Part shown: piece by piece, positions 17,970 to 25,945 of the stretch
How positions within the stretch are numbered: position 1 is the first letter of the stretch
How the letters are laid out: each line of letters starts with the position of its first letter
NCBI GenBank assembly: GCA_021769725.1
Contig: JAETSI010000007.1
Location: 1 to 64,000 of the forward strand
Length of the DNA: 64,000 bases
Source of the DNA: Oscillospiraceae bacterium
Lineage (GTDB): Bacteria; Bacillota; Clostridia; Oscillospirales; Ruminococcaceae
Direction of reading: 5' to 3'
The notes under the pieces: generated by a model
Told to the model about the DNA's origin: nothing
Database searches by the model: none
The model's input: only the letters and a program-made list of their open reading frames with translations
Made by a program: the position numbers and the translations under genes

Positions 17970-18512
17970 ATGATTTATGTCTTTCTTGCAAACGGATTTG
18001 AAGAAACAGAGGCGATCGCTCCTATTGATCTGCTGAGAAGAAGCGGAAAAAAAATTATCACTGTAGGCATCGGTGATAATATTATAACAAGTTCGCACGG
18101 TGTTACCGTTGTAACCGACACAGCAGCCCAGGAAGCTCCCCTGAACGACGAGCTGGAAATGATCATTCTCCCCGGCGGTATGCCCGGAACTCTCAATTTA
18201 GAGGCTTCACCCTATGTTCAGGCAGCGATCGACTTTTGCGTTTCACACAGCATTTATATAGGAGCTATTTGCGCTGCCCCATCAATACTCGGACACAAGG
18301 GTCTACTCACGGGCAGAAAAGCAGTTTGCTATCAGGGATTTGAAGATCAGCTCAATGGTGCTGAGATATGTGATACCCCCGTTGCCGAAGACGGTATCTT
18401 TATAACTGCAAGAGGTGCAGGAGCAGCTATCGACTTTGGTCTGAAACTGGTAGAAAAAGCTGTTTCCGAAGCCGAAAGCAAAAGACAGCGAGCCGCTATC
18501 CTCTATGACTGA
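17970..18512 (+). CDS. DJ-1/PfpI family protein (YajL/ThiJ-like)
   Basis: 180 residues. Conserved acidic residue in FANGFEETEAIAP (here LANGFEETEAIAP), nucleophile Cys in IGAICAAPSILG, and the GAGAAIDFGLKLVE C-terminal helix are all typical of the DJ-1/YajL branch. Members act on damaged proteins or glyoxal adducts or as chaperones; the precise activity here cannot be told. It overlaps the next gene by 8 bases. Confidence 0.9.
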   Translation: MIYVFLANGFEETEAIAPIDLLRRSGKKIITVGIGDNIITSSHGVTVVTDTAAQEAPLNDELEMIILPGGMPGTLNLEASPYVQAAIDFCVSHSIYIGAICAAPSILGHKGLLTGRKAVCYQGFEDQLNGAEICDTPVAEDGIFITARGAGAAIDFGLKLVEKAVSEAESKRQRAAILYD

Positions 18513-19074
18513 TCTTACGGATAAAAAACAGCTCCGCCGCTATTTTGCCAAAATCAGAAAAAAAGCAAAAAGCAAAGAAAATGACAGGCGGATAGCTGAA
18601 AGACTTCTCTCAGAGAATGCAGTAAAAAATGCGGATATTATACTTATGTACGCTTCATTCGGTACTGAGACAGATACATGGGAACTGGCAGAACAACTTC
18701 TGAAAAAACATATTGCCCTGGCATATCCGCTTTGCGGCGATAACTCTGAAATGACGTTCCATATCGTTTCATCTGTAAAGCAGCTCTCCGCCGGAAAATA
18801 CGGCATATGTGAACCGGACGCTTCCCTGCCCCAGCCATCCCTCACAGAAAAATCAATATGCATCGTTCCCGGACTTGCCTTCACGGAAAAAGGAGGCCGC
18901 CTGGGATACGGCGGCGGCTATTATGACCGTTTTTTAGCGGCTCATAAGGCTCCGTGCAGGATCGCACTTTCATATGAAAGTCTTATTGTAACAGAACTTC
19001 CGCTTATGCCATACGACATAAGAACAGATATAATTGTAACCGAAGAAAGGACGGTGCTCTGCAATGCAGAATAA
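18505..19074 (+). CDS. 5-formyltetrahydrofolate cyclo-ligase
   Basis: Converts 5-formyl-THF to methenyl-THF with ATP, which feeds the folate pool used by ThyX three genes upstream. 189 residues. The substrate-binding signature GGRLGYGGGYYDRFL is near residues 131-145, after PGLAFTEKG. N-terminal basic segment LRRYFAKIRKKAKS contacts ATP in relatives. It overlaps both neighbours by a few bases, so the genes are translationally coupled. Confidence 0.95.
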   Translation: MTDLTDKKQLRRYFAKIRKKAKSKENDRRIAERLLSENAVKNADIILMYASFGTETDTWELAEQLLKKHIALAYPLCGDNSEMTFHIVSSVKQLSAGKYGICEPDASLPQPSLTEKSICIVPGLAFTEKGGRLGYGGGYYDRFLAAHKAPCRIALSYESLIVTELPLMPYDIRTDIIVTEERTVLCNAE

Positions 19075-20527
19075 CGACGACCTCATAAATGATATTTTAA
19101 GCGAACTTGACGGACAAAAAAACGTACAGCCAACGGAAATATCTGCCCCGCAGGAAGAAGAAACAGTTGCTCCGGAAACCGAACCGGTTCAGGAGATAAT
19201 TCCGGAAGAAACGAATGCGTCTGTCAACGAGGATATTTTCCCCGGCGATTACCAGAATTACTATCAGGAATCTTCGGATTCTCCTGAAACAGCCAAAGAC
19301 ACCTATGCGGAAAACGGCGGATACCCGGATAATGAAAATTATCAGGATAATTACGGCTATCCCCCCGCAGAAGAATATCCCCCACAGAGACCCACACACA
19401 AAAAGAAAAAGAAGAAGAAAAAACGTAATCGTCTGCCCGGCGTTCTCATTCTCACCACGTTCATTTTTGCTGTATCTATAGTACTTGCAATGGTAATAAT
19501 CGGTTTCGGAAAGGATATGCTCGGCATCGGAAAAAGCGATACAACAAAGCTTATTATAATCAAAGACGGAGCTACTACAGAACAAATAGCCGAGCAGCTT
19601 AAAGATGAGGGTATTATCAAATCGCCGAAATTCTTTGTCCTGTTCTCACGTCTCCGGAAAGCAGATTCAATGTATATTGCAGGAGAACACTTTATCCGTG
19701 CAAATATGGCATATGAGACAATAATTCAGAATCTGACCACTGATGAAGAAGAAAATAAAAACGCCGTTGAAGTAACTTTCCCCGAAGGTATTACAATTTT
19801 TGATGCAGCTCAAATCCTTGAAGAAAAAAATGTATGCAGCCAAGAGGACTTCCTTTTCTACTTCAATGCCGCCGGCTACGGATTTGAGTTTGAAGATATG
19901 CTGCCCGTTGATTCACAGCTTAAATTCAAACCTATGGAGGGCTACGTTTTCCCGGATACATACTATTTCTACGAAGAAATGGATCCGGAAAAAGTCTGCC
20001 AGAAAATCTACCTTAACTTCAACAATAAACTTACAGACGACAGAATCAAGAAAATGGAAGAACTTCAGCTTTCACTTGACGAACTGATTACTTTCGCTTC
20101 TATCGTCCAGAAAGAAGCTGCAACTACTAATACAATGACTATGGTCGCCTCTGTTTTCTGGAATCGTCTAAACAATCCGGACGATTTCCCGAAACTCCAG
20201 TCAGACCCGACTACCAACTATGTGAATGAGGTAATAAAGCCAAATCAGGAAGTTTATAACAAAACCATGATAGAAGCTTATGATACCTATCAGGGCGCCG
20301 GACTGCCTCCGGGAGCTATCTGCAACCCCGGAATTGAAGCTATTGATGCGGTACTTGCAAATCAAAAGAGCGATTATTTCTACTTTATTGCCAATATATA
20401 CACCGGCGAAACGCTTTTTGCAGAAACTCTTGAAGAACATGAAGCCAATCAGCAGAAAATAGATGAAGAAATCGCTCAGATGGAAGCACAGCAGCAAGGA
20501 AATGGTGACGTCAATGGAATCGAATAA
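19064..20527 (+). CDS. mltG: Endolytic murein transglycosylase MltG
   Basis: Cuts nascent glycan strands and so sets strand length during wall growth. 487 residues: an acidic, disordered cytoplasmic tail (1-105), a very basic stop-transfer patch of lysines (about 108-120), one membrane segment (about 124-148), a LysM-like segment, then the YceG catalytic domain. The catalytic Glu is in FASIVQKEA; later family blocks are LQSDPTTNY, YDTYQGAGLPPGAICNPG and YFYFIAN. The long Glu/Pro/Tyr-rich N-tail is unusual compared with E. coli MltG but common in clostridia. Confidence 0.96.
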   Translation: MQNNDDLINDILSELDGQKNVQPTEISAPQEEETVAPETEPVQEIIPEETNASVNEDIFPGDYQNYYQESSDSPETAKDTYAENGGYPDNENYQDNYGYPPAEEYPPQRPTHKKKKKKKKRNRLPGVLILTTFIFAVSIVLAMVIIGFGKDMLGIGKSDTTKLIIIKDGATTEQIAEQLKDEGIIKSPKFFVLFSRLRKADSMYIAGEHFIRANMAYETIIQNLTTDEEENKNAVEVTFPEGITIFDAAQILEEKNVCSQEDFLFYFNAAGYGFEFEDMLPVDSQLKFKPMEGYVFPDTYYFYEEMDPEKVCQKIYLNFNNKLTDDRIKKMEELQLSLDELITFASIVQKEAATTNTMTMVASVFWNRLNNPDDFPKLQSDPTTNYVNEVIKPNQEVYNKTMIEAYDTYQGAGLPPGAICNPGIEAIDAVLANQKSDYFYFIANIYTGETLFAETLEEHEANQQKIDEEIAQMEAQQQGNGDVNGIE

Positions 20528-21740
20528 GCTTGAACTTTTATCCCCTGCCGGAGATGAGGAACGCTTTCTGGCAGCAGTAAAATACGGCGCTGATGCCGTT
20601 TATCTGGGAAGAAAGCAATTCGGCATGCGCTCCTCCCCTCTTAACTTCGACTTTGAACAGCTATGCAATGCAGTAAAATATGCTCATGAAAGAAATGTAA
20701 AAGTCTATCTGACCTGCAATACCCTACCAAGAAACAATGAGATACCTCATTTTGAGCAGTTTGTCCGTGAAGCTGAAGAAGCAGAGGTCGATGCTCTTAT
20801 CGTGGCAGACATCGGACTGCTTATGCTTATAAAAAGGTATGCTCCCGATATGGAGATCCATATATCAACACAGACCGGAATCGTCAACTATGTGACTGCC
20901 CGTGAACTGTATGATCTCGGTGCAAAAAGAGTTGTTCTTGCCAGAGAACTTTCACTGGAGGAGATTGCTGAGATCAGGGCAAAAACGTCTCCCGGACTTG
21001 ATATAGAAACTTTTGTCCACGGAGCAATGTGCGTTTCATTTTCCGGAAGATGTCTCCTTTCCCAGTACCTCGTCAACCGTGACGCCAATCGTGGAGAATG
21101 CGCTCAGCCATGCCGTTGGGGATATCACCTCATGGAGGAAAAACGCCCCGGTGAATTCTTTCCGGTTTACGAGGATGAAAAAGGAACATATATCCTCAAC
21201 TCCAAGGATATGTGCATGATAGAACACATAGACAAGCTTGCAGATGCCGGAATTACAAGCTTTAAAATCGAGGGAAGAGCAAAATCTGCATACTATGCAG
21301 CTGTTGTCACAAACGCATACAGAATGGCTATGGACGAGTATTACAGCGATCCTGCAAATTACAATCTCTCCGGTTGGATAAGGGACGAAGTCTATAAGGT
21401 GAGCCACAGGAAATATTGCAGCGGATTCTTTTTCGGTATTCCGGAGGAGTCCCAGTATTATGAGAACAGCGGCTATATCAGAAACTATGATGTAGTAGCC
21501 GTTGTGGAAAAATGCGAAAACGGAATGGTTTACTGCACTCAGCGGAATAAATTTTTTGCAGGCGATACTGTGGAAATTCTTCCGCCATCTCAGAAGCCTG
21601 TAGAGATCGTTCTTGATACGCTCTTTGATGAAAACGGTCAGGAGATCGAAACAGCCAATCACGCTATGATGCGATTCTCTTTCAGGTCTGATATGCAATT
21701 TGAACCGGGTTCATTTATCAGAAAATCAGTTGATAAATAG
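20514..21740 (+). CDS. U32 family protein (TrhP/YrrO-like)
   Basis: About 408 residues starting at MESNKLELL, which overlaps the mltG stop; the GGTG six bases upstream is a weak site and in-frame starts inside mltG are less likely. The U32 core shows LLSPAGDEERF, KYGADAVYLG and the signature GAMCVSFSGRCLLS, followed by the cysteine pair CAQPCRWGY that with others can hold an iron-sulfur cluster, and SKDMCMIEH. The C-terminal barrel PGSFIRK is seen in YrrO-type proteins. Such proteins hydroxylate U34 of tRNA, using prephenate in the E. coli/Bacillus examples. A larger paralogue lies at 60818-62848. Confidence 0.88.
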   Translation: MESNKLELLSPAGDEERFLAAVKYGADAVYLGRKQFGMRSSPLNFDFEQLCNAVKYAHERNVKVYLTCNTLPRNNEIPHFEQFVREAEEAEVDALIVADIGLLMLIKRYAPDMEIHISTQTGIVNYVTARELYDLGAKRVVLARELSLEEIAEIRAKTSPGLDIETFVHGAMCVSFSGRCLLSQYLVNRDANRGECAQPCRWGYHLMEEKRPGEFFPVYEDEKGTYILNSKDMCMIEHIDKLADAGITSFKIEGRAKSAYYAAVVTNAYRMAMDEYYSDPANYNLSGWIRDEVYKVSHRKYCSGFFFGIPEESQYYENSGYIRNYDVVAVVEKCENGMVYCTQRNKFFAGDTVEILPPSQKPVEIVLDTLFDENGQEIETANHAMMRFSFRSDMQFEPGSFIRKSVDK

Positions 21741-21778
21741 AATTTTGAAAATTTTCGGGTAAAAATATCGAAAACCTC

Positions 21779-21807
21779 TGGACAAATCTTGATTTATATG
21801 ATATAAT
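21779..21807 (+). promoter_or_regulatory. Sigma-A promoter of the small Cys-containing protein gene
   Basis: TGGACA (21779-21784), 17 bp, TATAAT (21802-21807), followed by GAGGTG before ATG 21840. Confidence 0.8.
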
Positions 21808-21839
21808 TTTAATATGTTTTATTCATGAGGTGATTTAAA

Positions 21840-22238
21840 ATGGGTATATTATCTTTCTTTAAAAGCGGCGGAAATTATTTTGATAAGAAAATAACTCCAA
21901 AATGCGACTACTGTCAATACGGAAAACGTACAAACGCCGGAAATAAAATTCTTTGCGAAATTAAGGCACTTGTTGACCCGAATTTTTCCTGCAATAAATT
22001 TGTCTATTCCCCTCTCAAAAGAATTCCGGTAAAGCAGCTTAATTCTGTAGGAATTCTTGACGATGAGCAGCTTTATATCGAATCTGCCGGCGATCGTGCA
22101 GAGAAAGAAGAAGAAAACAAAACTGCAAAATCTGAACAGAAAGCTTCGGAAAAACAACAATCCGGACAGAACAACCGCACTGATGAATCTGTTTCTGCCA
22201 GCGAAAATACTGAAGTTAAAGAATCCGCTGATACTTAA
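21840..22238 (+). CDS. Uncharacterised protein with zinc-ribbon-like N-terminus
   Basis: 132 residues. The first 60 residues hold four cysteines in the pattern CDYCQYG...CEIK...CNKF, as in small metal-binding ribbons, followed by FVYSPLKRIPVKQL. The last 60 residues are a low-complexity Glu/Lys/Ser/Gln tail, probably disordered. A similar short protein is common in Clostridia, with no assigned function that I know. It has its own promoter. Confidence 0.78.
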   Translation: MGILSFFKSGGNYFDKKITPKCDYCQYGKRTNAGNKILCEIKALVDPNFSCNKFVYSPLKRIPVKQLNSVGILDDEQLYIESAGDRAEKEEENKTAKSEQKASEKQQSGQNNRTDESVSASENTEVKESADT

Positions 22239-22290
22239 TGGTATAAATTAAATTCTTCCGGATAAATCGGTTGTTCGGAAAGGGGATAAA

Positions 22291-22743
22291 ATGAATTATA
22301 TAAGATCAGCATTATCAACAGATGCATCCCGTATTGCAGAGATCATTATTACTAATTACCGCACTAATTTTTATCCGTTCTTCCACAATGAATCATTTTA
22401 TTTCGGAGAGCTGAACGTTATTGATATGGCTTTGGAATATACAAAAGATTCAGAAGCGCTTAATAATACTTATGTATATGACGATGGTATAATAAAAGGA
22501 ATCATCCGCATTTCCGGCAGCGAAATTGAAAAGTTGTATGTTGAGCCACAATTTCAGAGTTGTGGAATCGGTGCACAGTTATTAGATTTCGCTGTCAGTG
22601 AAAAAAATGCGTCATGGCTGTGGGTGCTTGAATATAATACACGGGGAATTGCATTCTATCAAAATCATGGCTTTAAACTGAATGGCGAAAAAATTATTGA
22701 AGATGAATGGGTTCCGCTTTTGAAGATGTCAAACAAACTCTAA
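22291..22743 (+). CDS. GNAT family N-acetyltransferase
   Basis: 150 residues, single GNAT domain. The acetyl-CoA pyrophosphate loop is QFQSCGIGAQLL (Q/R-x-x-G-x-G/A), and YNTRGIAFYQNHGFKLNGE is the usual motif B end. AAAGGGG precedes the ATG. The substrate is unknown; short single-domain members act on amino-sugars, peptides or small amines. The base composition here is more AT-rich than in the core genes to the left. Confidence 0.88.
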   Translation: MNYIRSALSTDASRIAEIIITNYRTNFYPFFHNESFYFGELNVIDMALEYTKDSEALNNTYVYDDGIIKGIIRISGSEIEKLYVEPQFQSCGIGAQLLDFAVSEKNASWLWVLEYNTRGIAFYQNHGFKLNGEKIIEDEWVPLLKMSNKL

Positions 22744-22836
22744 ATGTGCTGCTGAATTATTTTTCCACTTAATGCCAGGTTTTAAATAAATATGCAATGA
22801 TTTATTTAAACAAGTTAGAATTTTGGGAGGAATCTT

Positions 22837-23238
22837 ATGAAATTAGACGGATTTGGTTTATTTGTTAATGATATGGGCAAAATGATTCGATTTTATAGAG
22901 ATGTCCTCGGTTTTGAAATCAAAGAAGATGAAAACACATCAAATGTATATTTGATAAAGGATAGTACGTTGTTTCTGCTTTACGGGCGAAATGATTTTGA
23001 AAAAATGACAAATAGAAAGTACGAATATATAAATAATGTGAATGGTCATTTTGAAATTGCTTTGTATGTTGATACGTTTGAAGAAGTGGATATTGAATAT
23101 CATAAAGCTGTCAAAAAAGGTGCAGCATCAATATTAGAGCCTACAACTGAGCCTTGGGGGCAGAGAACCTGTTATATTGCTGACCCGGAGGGAAATTTAA
23201 TTGAAATCGGCTCGTTTAATAAACCGTTTAAACGTTAA
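22837..23238 (+). CDS. VOC superfamily protein (glyoxalase/bleomycin-resistance fold)
   Basis: 133 residues made of two beta-alpha-beta-beta-beta modules. FGLFVNDMGKMIRFYRDVLGFEI is the standard start (metal or ligand position at the N-terminal strand occupied by Leu/Phe rather than His), and WGQRTCYIADPEGNLIEIGSF is the standard end with the C-terminal Glu. Members include glyoxalase I, dioxygenases and drug-binding proteins; the missing first His argues against a classical metal glyoxalase. GGAGGAA precedes the start. Confidence 0.85.
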   Translation: MKLDGFGLFVNDMGKMIRFYRDVLGFEIKEDENTSNVYLIKDSTLFLLYGRNDFEKMTNRKYEYINNVNGHFEIALYVDTFEEVDIEYHKAVKKGAASILEPTTEPWGQRTCYIADPEGNLIEIGSFNKPFKR

Positions 23239-23279
23239 AATTAAATTTATCAAGTATGTAATAAACCAATATTTTATAT

Positions 23280-23364
23280 GCGCCTGTGGTGAAATTGGCA
23301 GACACGCAAGATTTAGGTTCTTGTGCCGTGAGGCATGCAGGTTCGATTCCTGTCAGGCGCACCA
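23280..23364 (+). tRNA. tRNA-Leu, anticodon UAG
   Basis: Acceptor GCGCCTG (23280-23286) pairs with CAGGCGC (23354-23360), followed by ACCA, so CCA is encoded. Anticodon stem CAAGA/TCTTG encloses the loop TTTAGGT with anticodon TAG at 23314-23316. A long variable arm (GCCGTGAGGC) marks it as class II, and GTTCGATTC is the T loop. It reads CUN leucine codons. Confidence 0.97.
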
Positions 23365-23435
23365 GTTAATGCACAAAAACTGGGCAGCAATCCAGCCATG
23401 TCAAATCAAATGTTATAGATTATAATGGTGATATT

Positions 23436-24209
23436 ATGAATTTCTTTTTGGTTATCGCTTTTCTATTTGCCATTGGCAGTGTTATCGGTTGGGGTCTGGA
23501 GGTTGTTTTTCGCAAATTCTTTTCCGACTCAAATCCTAAGCACAAATGGATAAATCCCGGCTTTCTTATAGGTCCTTATTTGCCGCTGTATGGGTGCAGT
23601 TTAGTAATTTTGTTTTTACTGTCACATATGGAAACGTTTTTGCCTATAGAAAATATAGTATTAAGAAAGCTTACGCTTTTTATCATAATGGCACTGGCAA
23701 TAACGGCTGTGGAATATCTTACCGGTCTGATATTTATTGTAAAAATGAATATCAAACTTTGGGATTATTCTAACAATTTTGGAAATATAAAAGGTATAAT
23801 ATGCCCTACATTTACTTTTTTCTGGTATATATTGAGTGCATTTTACTATTTTCTTATAAATCCTTATATAATTAATACGCTTGAATGGCTTTCAAAAAAT
23901 CTTGCATTTTCATTTTTTATCGGATTTTTCTATGGAATTTTTATTATCGACCTTGTAAGCTCGGCGAAAGTAATAGATAAAATCAGACAGTATGCTAAAG
24001 ATAATGAAATAATAGTATTTATAGAAGAACTAAAAAAACAAATATTTACATATAAAGAGAGCAGATCCGAAAGCAGGAAATTCTTATTTGCTCTATACTC
24101 GTCGGAAAATTTATTGGAGCATCTGAAAAAATATAAAGAGATCCGACATGAAAACAAAAAACACTTCATAAAGAATCTGGAAAGCATAAAAAAAAAGCAT
24201 AAGCAGTAA
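23436..24209 (+). CDS. CmpB-type putative ABC transporter permease (PF06541-like)
   Basis: 257 residues with about five hydrophobic segments in the first 175 residues and a charged cytoplasmic C-terminal tail rich in Lys/Glu. The motifs GWGLEVVFRKF, NPGFLIGPYLPLYG, EYLTGLI and LWDYSNNFGNIKGIICP are characteristic of the PF06541 family. Despite the family name no ATPase or partner is nearby, so a transport role is unproven. It begins 72 bases after tRNA-Leu and is markedly AT-rich. Confidence 0.8.
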   Translation: MNFFLVIAFLFAIGSVIGWGLEVVFRKFFSDSNPKHKWINPGFLIGPYLPLYGCSLVILFLLSHMETFLPIENIVLRKLTLFIIMALAITAVEYLTGLIFIVKMNIKLWDYSNNFGNIKGIICPTFTFFWYILSAFYYFLINPYIINTLEWLSKNLAFSFFIGFFYGIFIIDLVSSAKVIDKIRQYAKDNEIIVFIEELKKQIFTYKESRSESRKFLFALYSSENLLEHLKKYKEIRHENKKHFIKNLESIKKKHKQ

Positions 24210-24251
24210 GAATAACTTAGAGCGTGCTCACATAAAATGAACGGTAAAATT

Positions 24252-24278
24252 ACGGCATGAAATTATGCCTGTATTTTT
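24252..24278 (+). terminator. Probable terminator after the CmpB-type gene
   Basis: ACGGCAT (24252-24258) and ATGCCTGT around a GAAATT loop, followed by ATTTTTAT. It separates the CmpB-type gene from the leader of the next acetyltransferase gene, unless a promoter upstream makes it part of that leader. Confidence 0.55.
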
Positions 24279-24291
24279 ATACATTATATTT

Positions 24292-24406
24292 AAGGAGATT
24301 GTTGTTTGAATAAAAATAACAGACCTGAGATAGCAGCGTAAACGGGTGGTTTGCGAATACTGCTATCTGACACAAACCTCCCGTTGCGTCACAACATTTC
24401 AGGAGG
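24292..24406 (+). promoter_or_regulatory. Candidate attenuator leader of the acetyltransferase gene
   Basis: Four segments can pair in competing ways. AGATAGCAG (24328-24336) is perfectly complementary to CTGCTATCT (24360-24368). ACGGGTGGTTTG (24342-24353) pairs with CAAACCTCCCGT (24373-24384), 11 of 12 bases. The order 1-2-1'-2' allows an H-type pseudoknot. CCTCC inside the last segment (24377-24381) can instead pair with the GGAGG ribosome site (24402-24406). A short reading frame with its own ribosome site runs through segment 1. This arrangement suggests translation-dependent control; no clear promoter is visible just upstream. Confidence 0.5.
24306..24341 (+). CDS. Possible 11-residue leader peptide
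   Basis: AAGGAGA (24292-24298) is followed after 7-8 bases by TTG AAT AAA AAT AAC AGA CCT GAG ATA GCA GCG TAA, coding for MNKNNRPEIAA. Its first 14 bases nearly repeat the start of the acetyltransferase gene (TGAATAAAAATAAC versus TGAATAAAAATGAC). Its last codons lie inside pairing segment 1 of the leader. Too short to judge by coding statistics. Confidence 0.45.
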   Translation: MNKNNRPEIAA

Positions 24407-24413
24407 AAAAACA

Positions 24414-25067
24414 ATGAATAAAAATGACTATATTATCCGTTTGGAAACAGAGAAAGACTATCGTGAAGTTGAAAATCTTACCCGTGAAGCATTCTGGAAT
24501 TTAAGCGTTCCCGGCTGCGATGAGCATTATTTTATCCATGTAATGAGAAAGCATAGGGATTTTATTCCGGAACTTGCTCATGTCATTGAAATCAATAAAA
24601 AAATAATTGGCTGTATTATGTATACAAAAGCCGAACTTACAGACGAAAACGGCAATATAAAACGAATCGTTACTATGGGTCCGCTTTGTATCCACCCTGA
24701 TTTTCAGCGCATGGGATATGGCAAGACTCTCCTTGAGCATACATTTGAAATCGTAAAGGAAATGGGATATGACGTGGTTATAAATTTCGGTAATCCCGAT
24801 AACTATGTTGCCCGTGGCTATAAAAGCTGCAAAAAGTACAATGTGTGTTTTGAGGGCGATGTTTTCCCCGCGCCCTTGCTTGTAAAGGTACTCAGCGCTG
24901 ACGCTCTTGATGGCAGAAAATGGTTCTATCACCCCAGTAATGCTGATGAACCATGCAGCGATACTAAGGCTGTTGCGGAATTTGACAAACTCTTTCCGCC
25001 AAAAATTAAGGCATGGCAGCCAAGTCAGGAAGAATTCTACATTCACTCTCATTCAGTTATCAGATAA
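24414..25067 (+). CDS. GNAT family N-acetyltransferase (YhbS-like)
   Basis: 217 residues from ATG 24414, which has AGGAGG seven bases upstream; longer in-frame starts run into the structured leader and are rejected. The acetyl-CoA loop is IHPDFQRMGYGKTLLEH, and a YhbS-like extension follows (FGNPDNYVARGYKSCKKYNV, then PLLVKVLSADAL). The C-terminal 60 residues are an unassigned tail. Substrate unknown; the leader architecture would be compatible with an antibiotic-induced modifying enzyme, which is inference only. Confidence 0.88.
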   Translation: MNKNDYIIRLETEKDYREVENLTREAFWNLSVPGCDEHYFIHVMRKHRDFIPELAHVIEINKKIIGCIMYTKAELTDENGNIKRIVTMGPLCIHPDFQRMGYGKTLLEHTFEIVKEMGYDVVINFGNPDNYVARGYKSCKKYNVCFEGDVFPAPLLVKVLSADALDGRKWFYHPSNADEPCSDTKAVAEFDKLFPPKIKAWQPSQEEFYIHSHSVIR

Positions 25068-25083
25068 TAACGGATAAAATTTA

Positions 25084-25116
25084 GCCGACAGTTTTTTCTT
25101 ACTGTCGGCTTTATAC
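25084..25116 (+). terminator. Terminator of the YhbS-like acetyltransferase gene
   Basis: GCCGACAG (25084-25091) pairs perfectly with CTGTCGGC (25102-25109) around a TTTTTTCTTA loop and is followed by TTTATACT. Confidence 0.85.
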
Positions 25117-25144
25117 TAATATGTTACAAATTAGGAGGGTGAAA

Positions 25145-25933
25145 ATGAAAGTCTTTCAAGTAAATCTTGACTGCAATCGTGACATTACCGACGCAACAAT
25201 CCCGGAAACTGCTTTCAGACTCTATTTTTTTAAAAAAGCAGCGAAATATACAATAAACGGCTGTGAAACCAACGTATCAGCAAATTCTGCAATAATACTC
25301 GGTGCAGGGGGAAAAAAAGATTTGCGATTTCCACCACGGCAGGATCTGAGATTTGACTGTATAAGTTTCTCCCCTTCAACTGAGGACAAAGAATTTATGA
25401 CATCAATAAAACTGCCTGTCAATACTCCAGTCAGAATTAAGGATGAATTCTCTCTCCTCTCCTCATTTATAGAAATAAAAAACAACTTTGTCTGTCAGGA
25501 AACTTACACCGATACTCTTCTTGAACTGCACTTAAAAATAATATTCGTTCTGATAAGTAAATTTCATACAAGCATTTTTCCCAAAAGTAATGACCTTATC
25601 CCACGGTATTCAGAGCTTAAAAAAATTCGCCGTTCAATATATGAAAAACCGTCGCTGGAATGGAATGCAACGGATATAAGTCTGAAACTGGGAATAAGCC
25701 GTTCATATCTGCATCGGCTGTACACAGAGGCTTTCGGCATTACATTTATTCGTGACGTAATAGAAAGCCGGCTTACACGAAGCTGTGAACTTCTGACATC
25801 AACCGATCTCTCCGTCAGTGCTATTGCAGAAAAATGCGGATATGAAAACGATTCCTATTTTATGCGTCAGTTCAAGAAATATAAGAACTGCACGCCGTCC
25901 GAATACCGCAGAATGGCTGAAAATAACGATTAA
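25145..25933 (+). CDS. AraC family transcriptional regulator
   Basis: About 262 residues from ATG 25145, preceded by AGGAGGGTG. The N-terminal part (1-140) is a cupin-like ligand domain; the C-terminal 100 residues carry two helix-turn-helix motifs: ATDISLKLGISRSYLHRLYTEAFG and the AraC signature LSVSAIAEKCGYENDSYFMRQFKKYKNCTPSEYRR (given here in part: IAEKCGYENDSYFMRQFKK). Its ligand and targets are unknown; it may control the adjacent zinc-ribbon gene or the acetyltransferase. Confidence 0.9.
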   Translation: MKVFQVNLDCNRDITDATIPETAFRLYFFKKAAKYTINGCETNVSANSAIILGAGGKKDLRFPPRQDLRFDCISFSPSTEDKEFMTSIKLPVNTPVRIKDEFSLLSSFIEIKNNFVCQETYTDTLLELHLKIIFVLISKFHTSIFPKSNDLIPRYSELKKIRRSIYEKPSLEWNATDISLKLGISRSYLHRLYTEAFGITFIRDVIESRLTRSCELLTSTDLSVSAIAEKCGYENDSYFMRQFKKYKNCTPSEYRRMAENND

Positions 25934-25945
25934 GGAGATACAGCA

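Noticed and set aside
23280-23364. Attachment site of an integrated element at tRNA-Leu
   Set aside because: No integrase and no downstream copy of the tRNA 3' end seen in the window.
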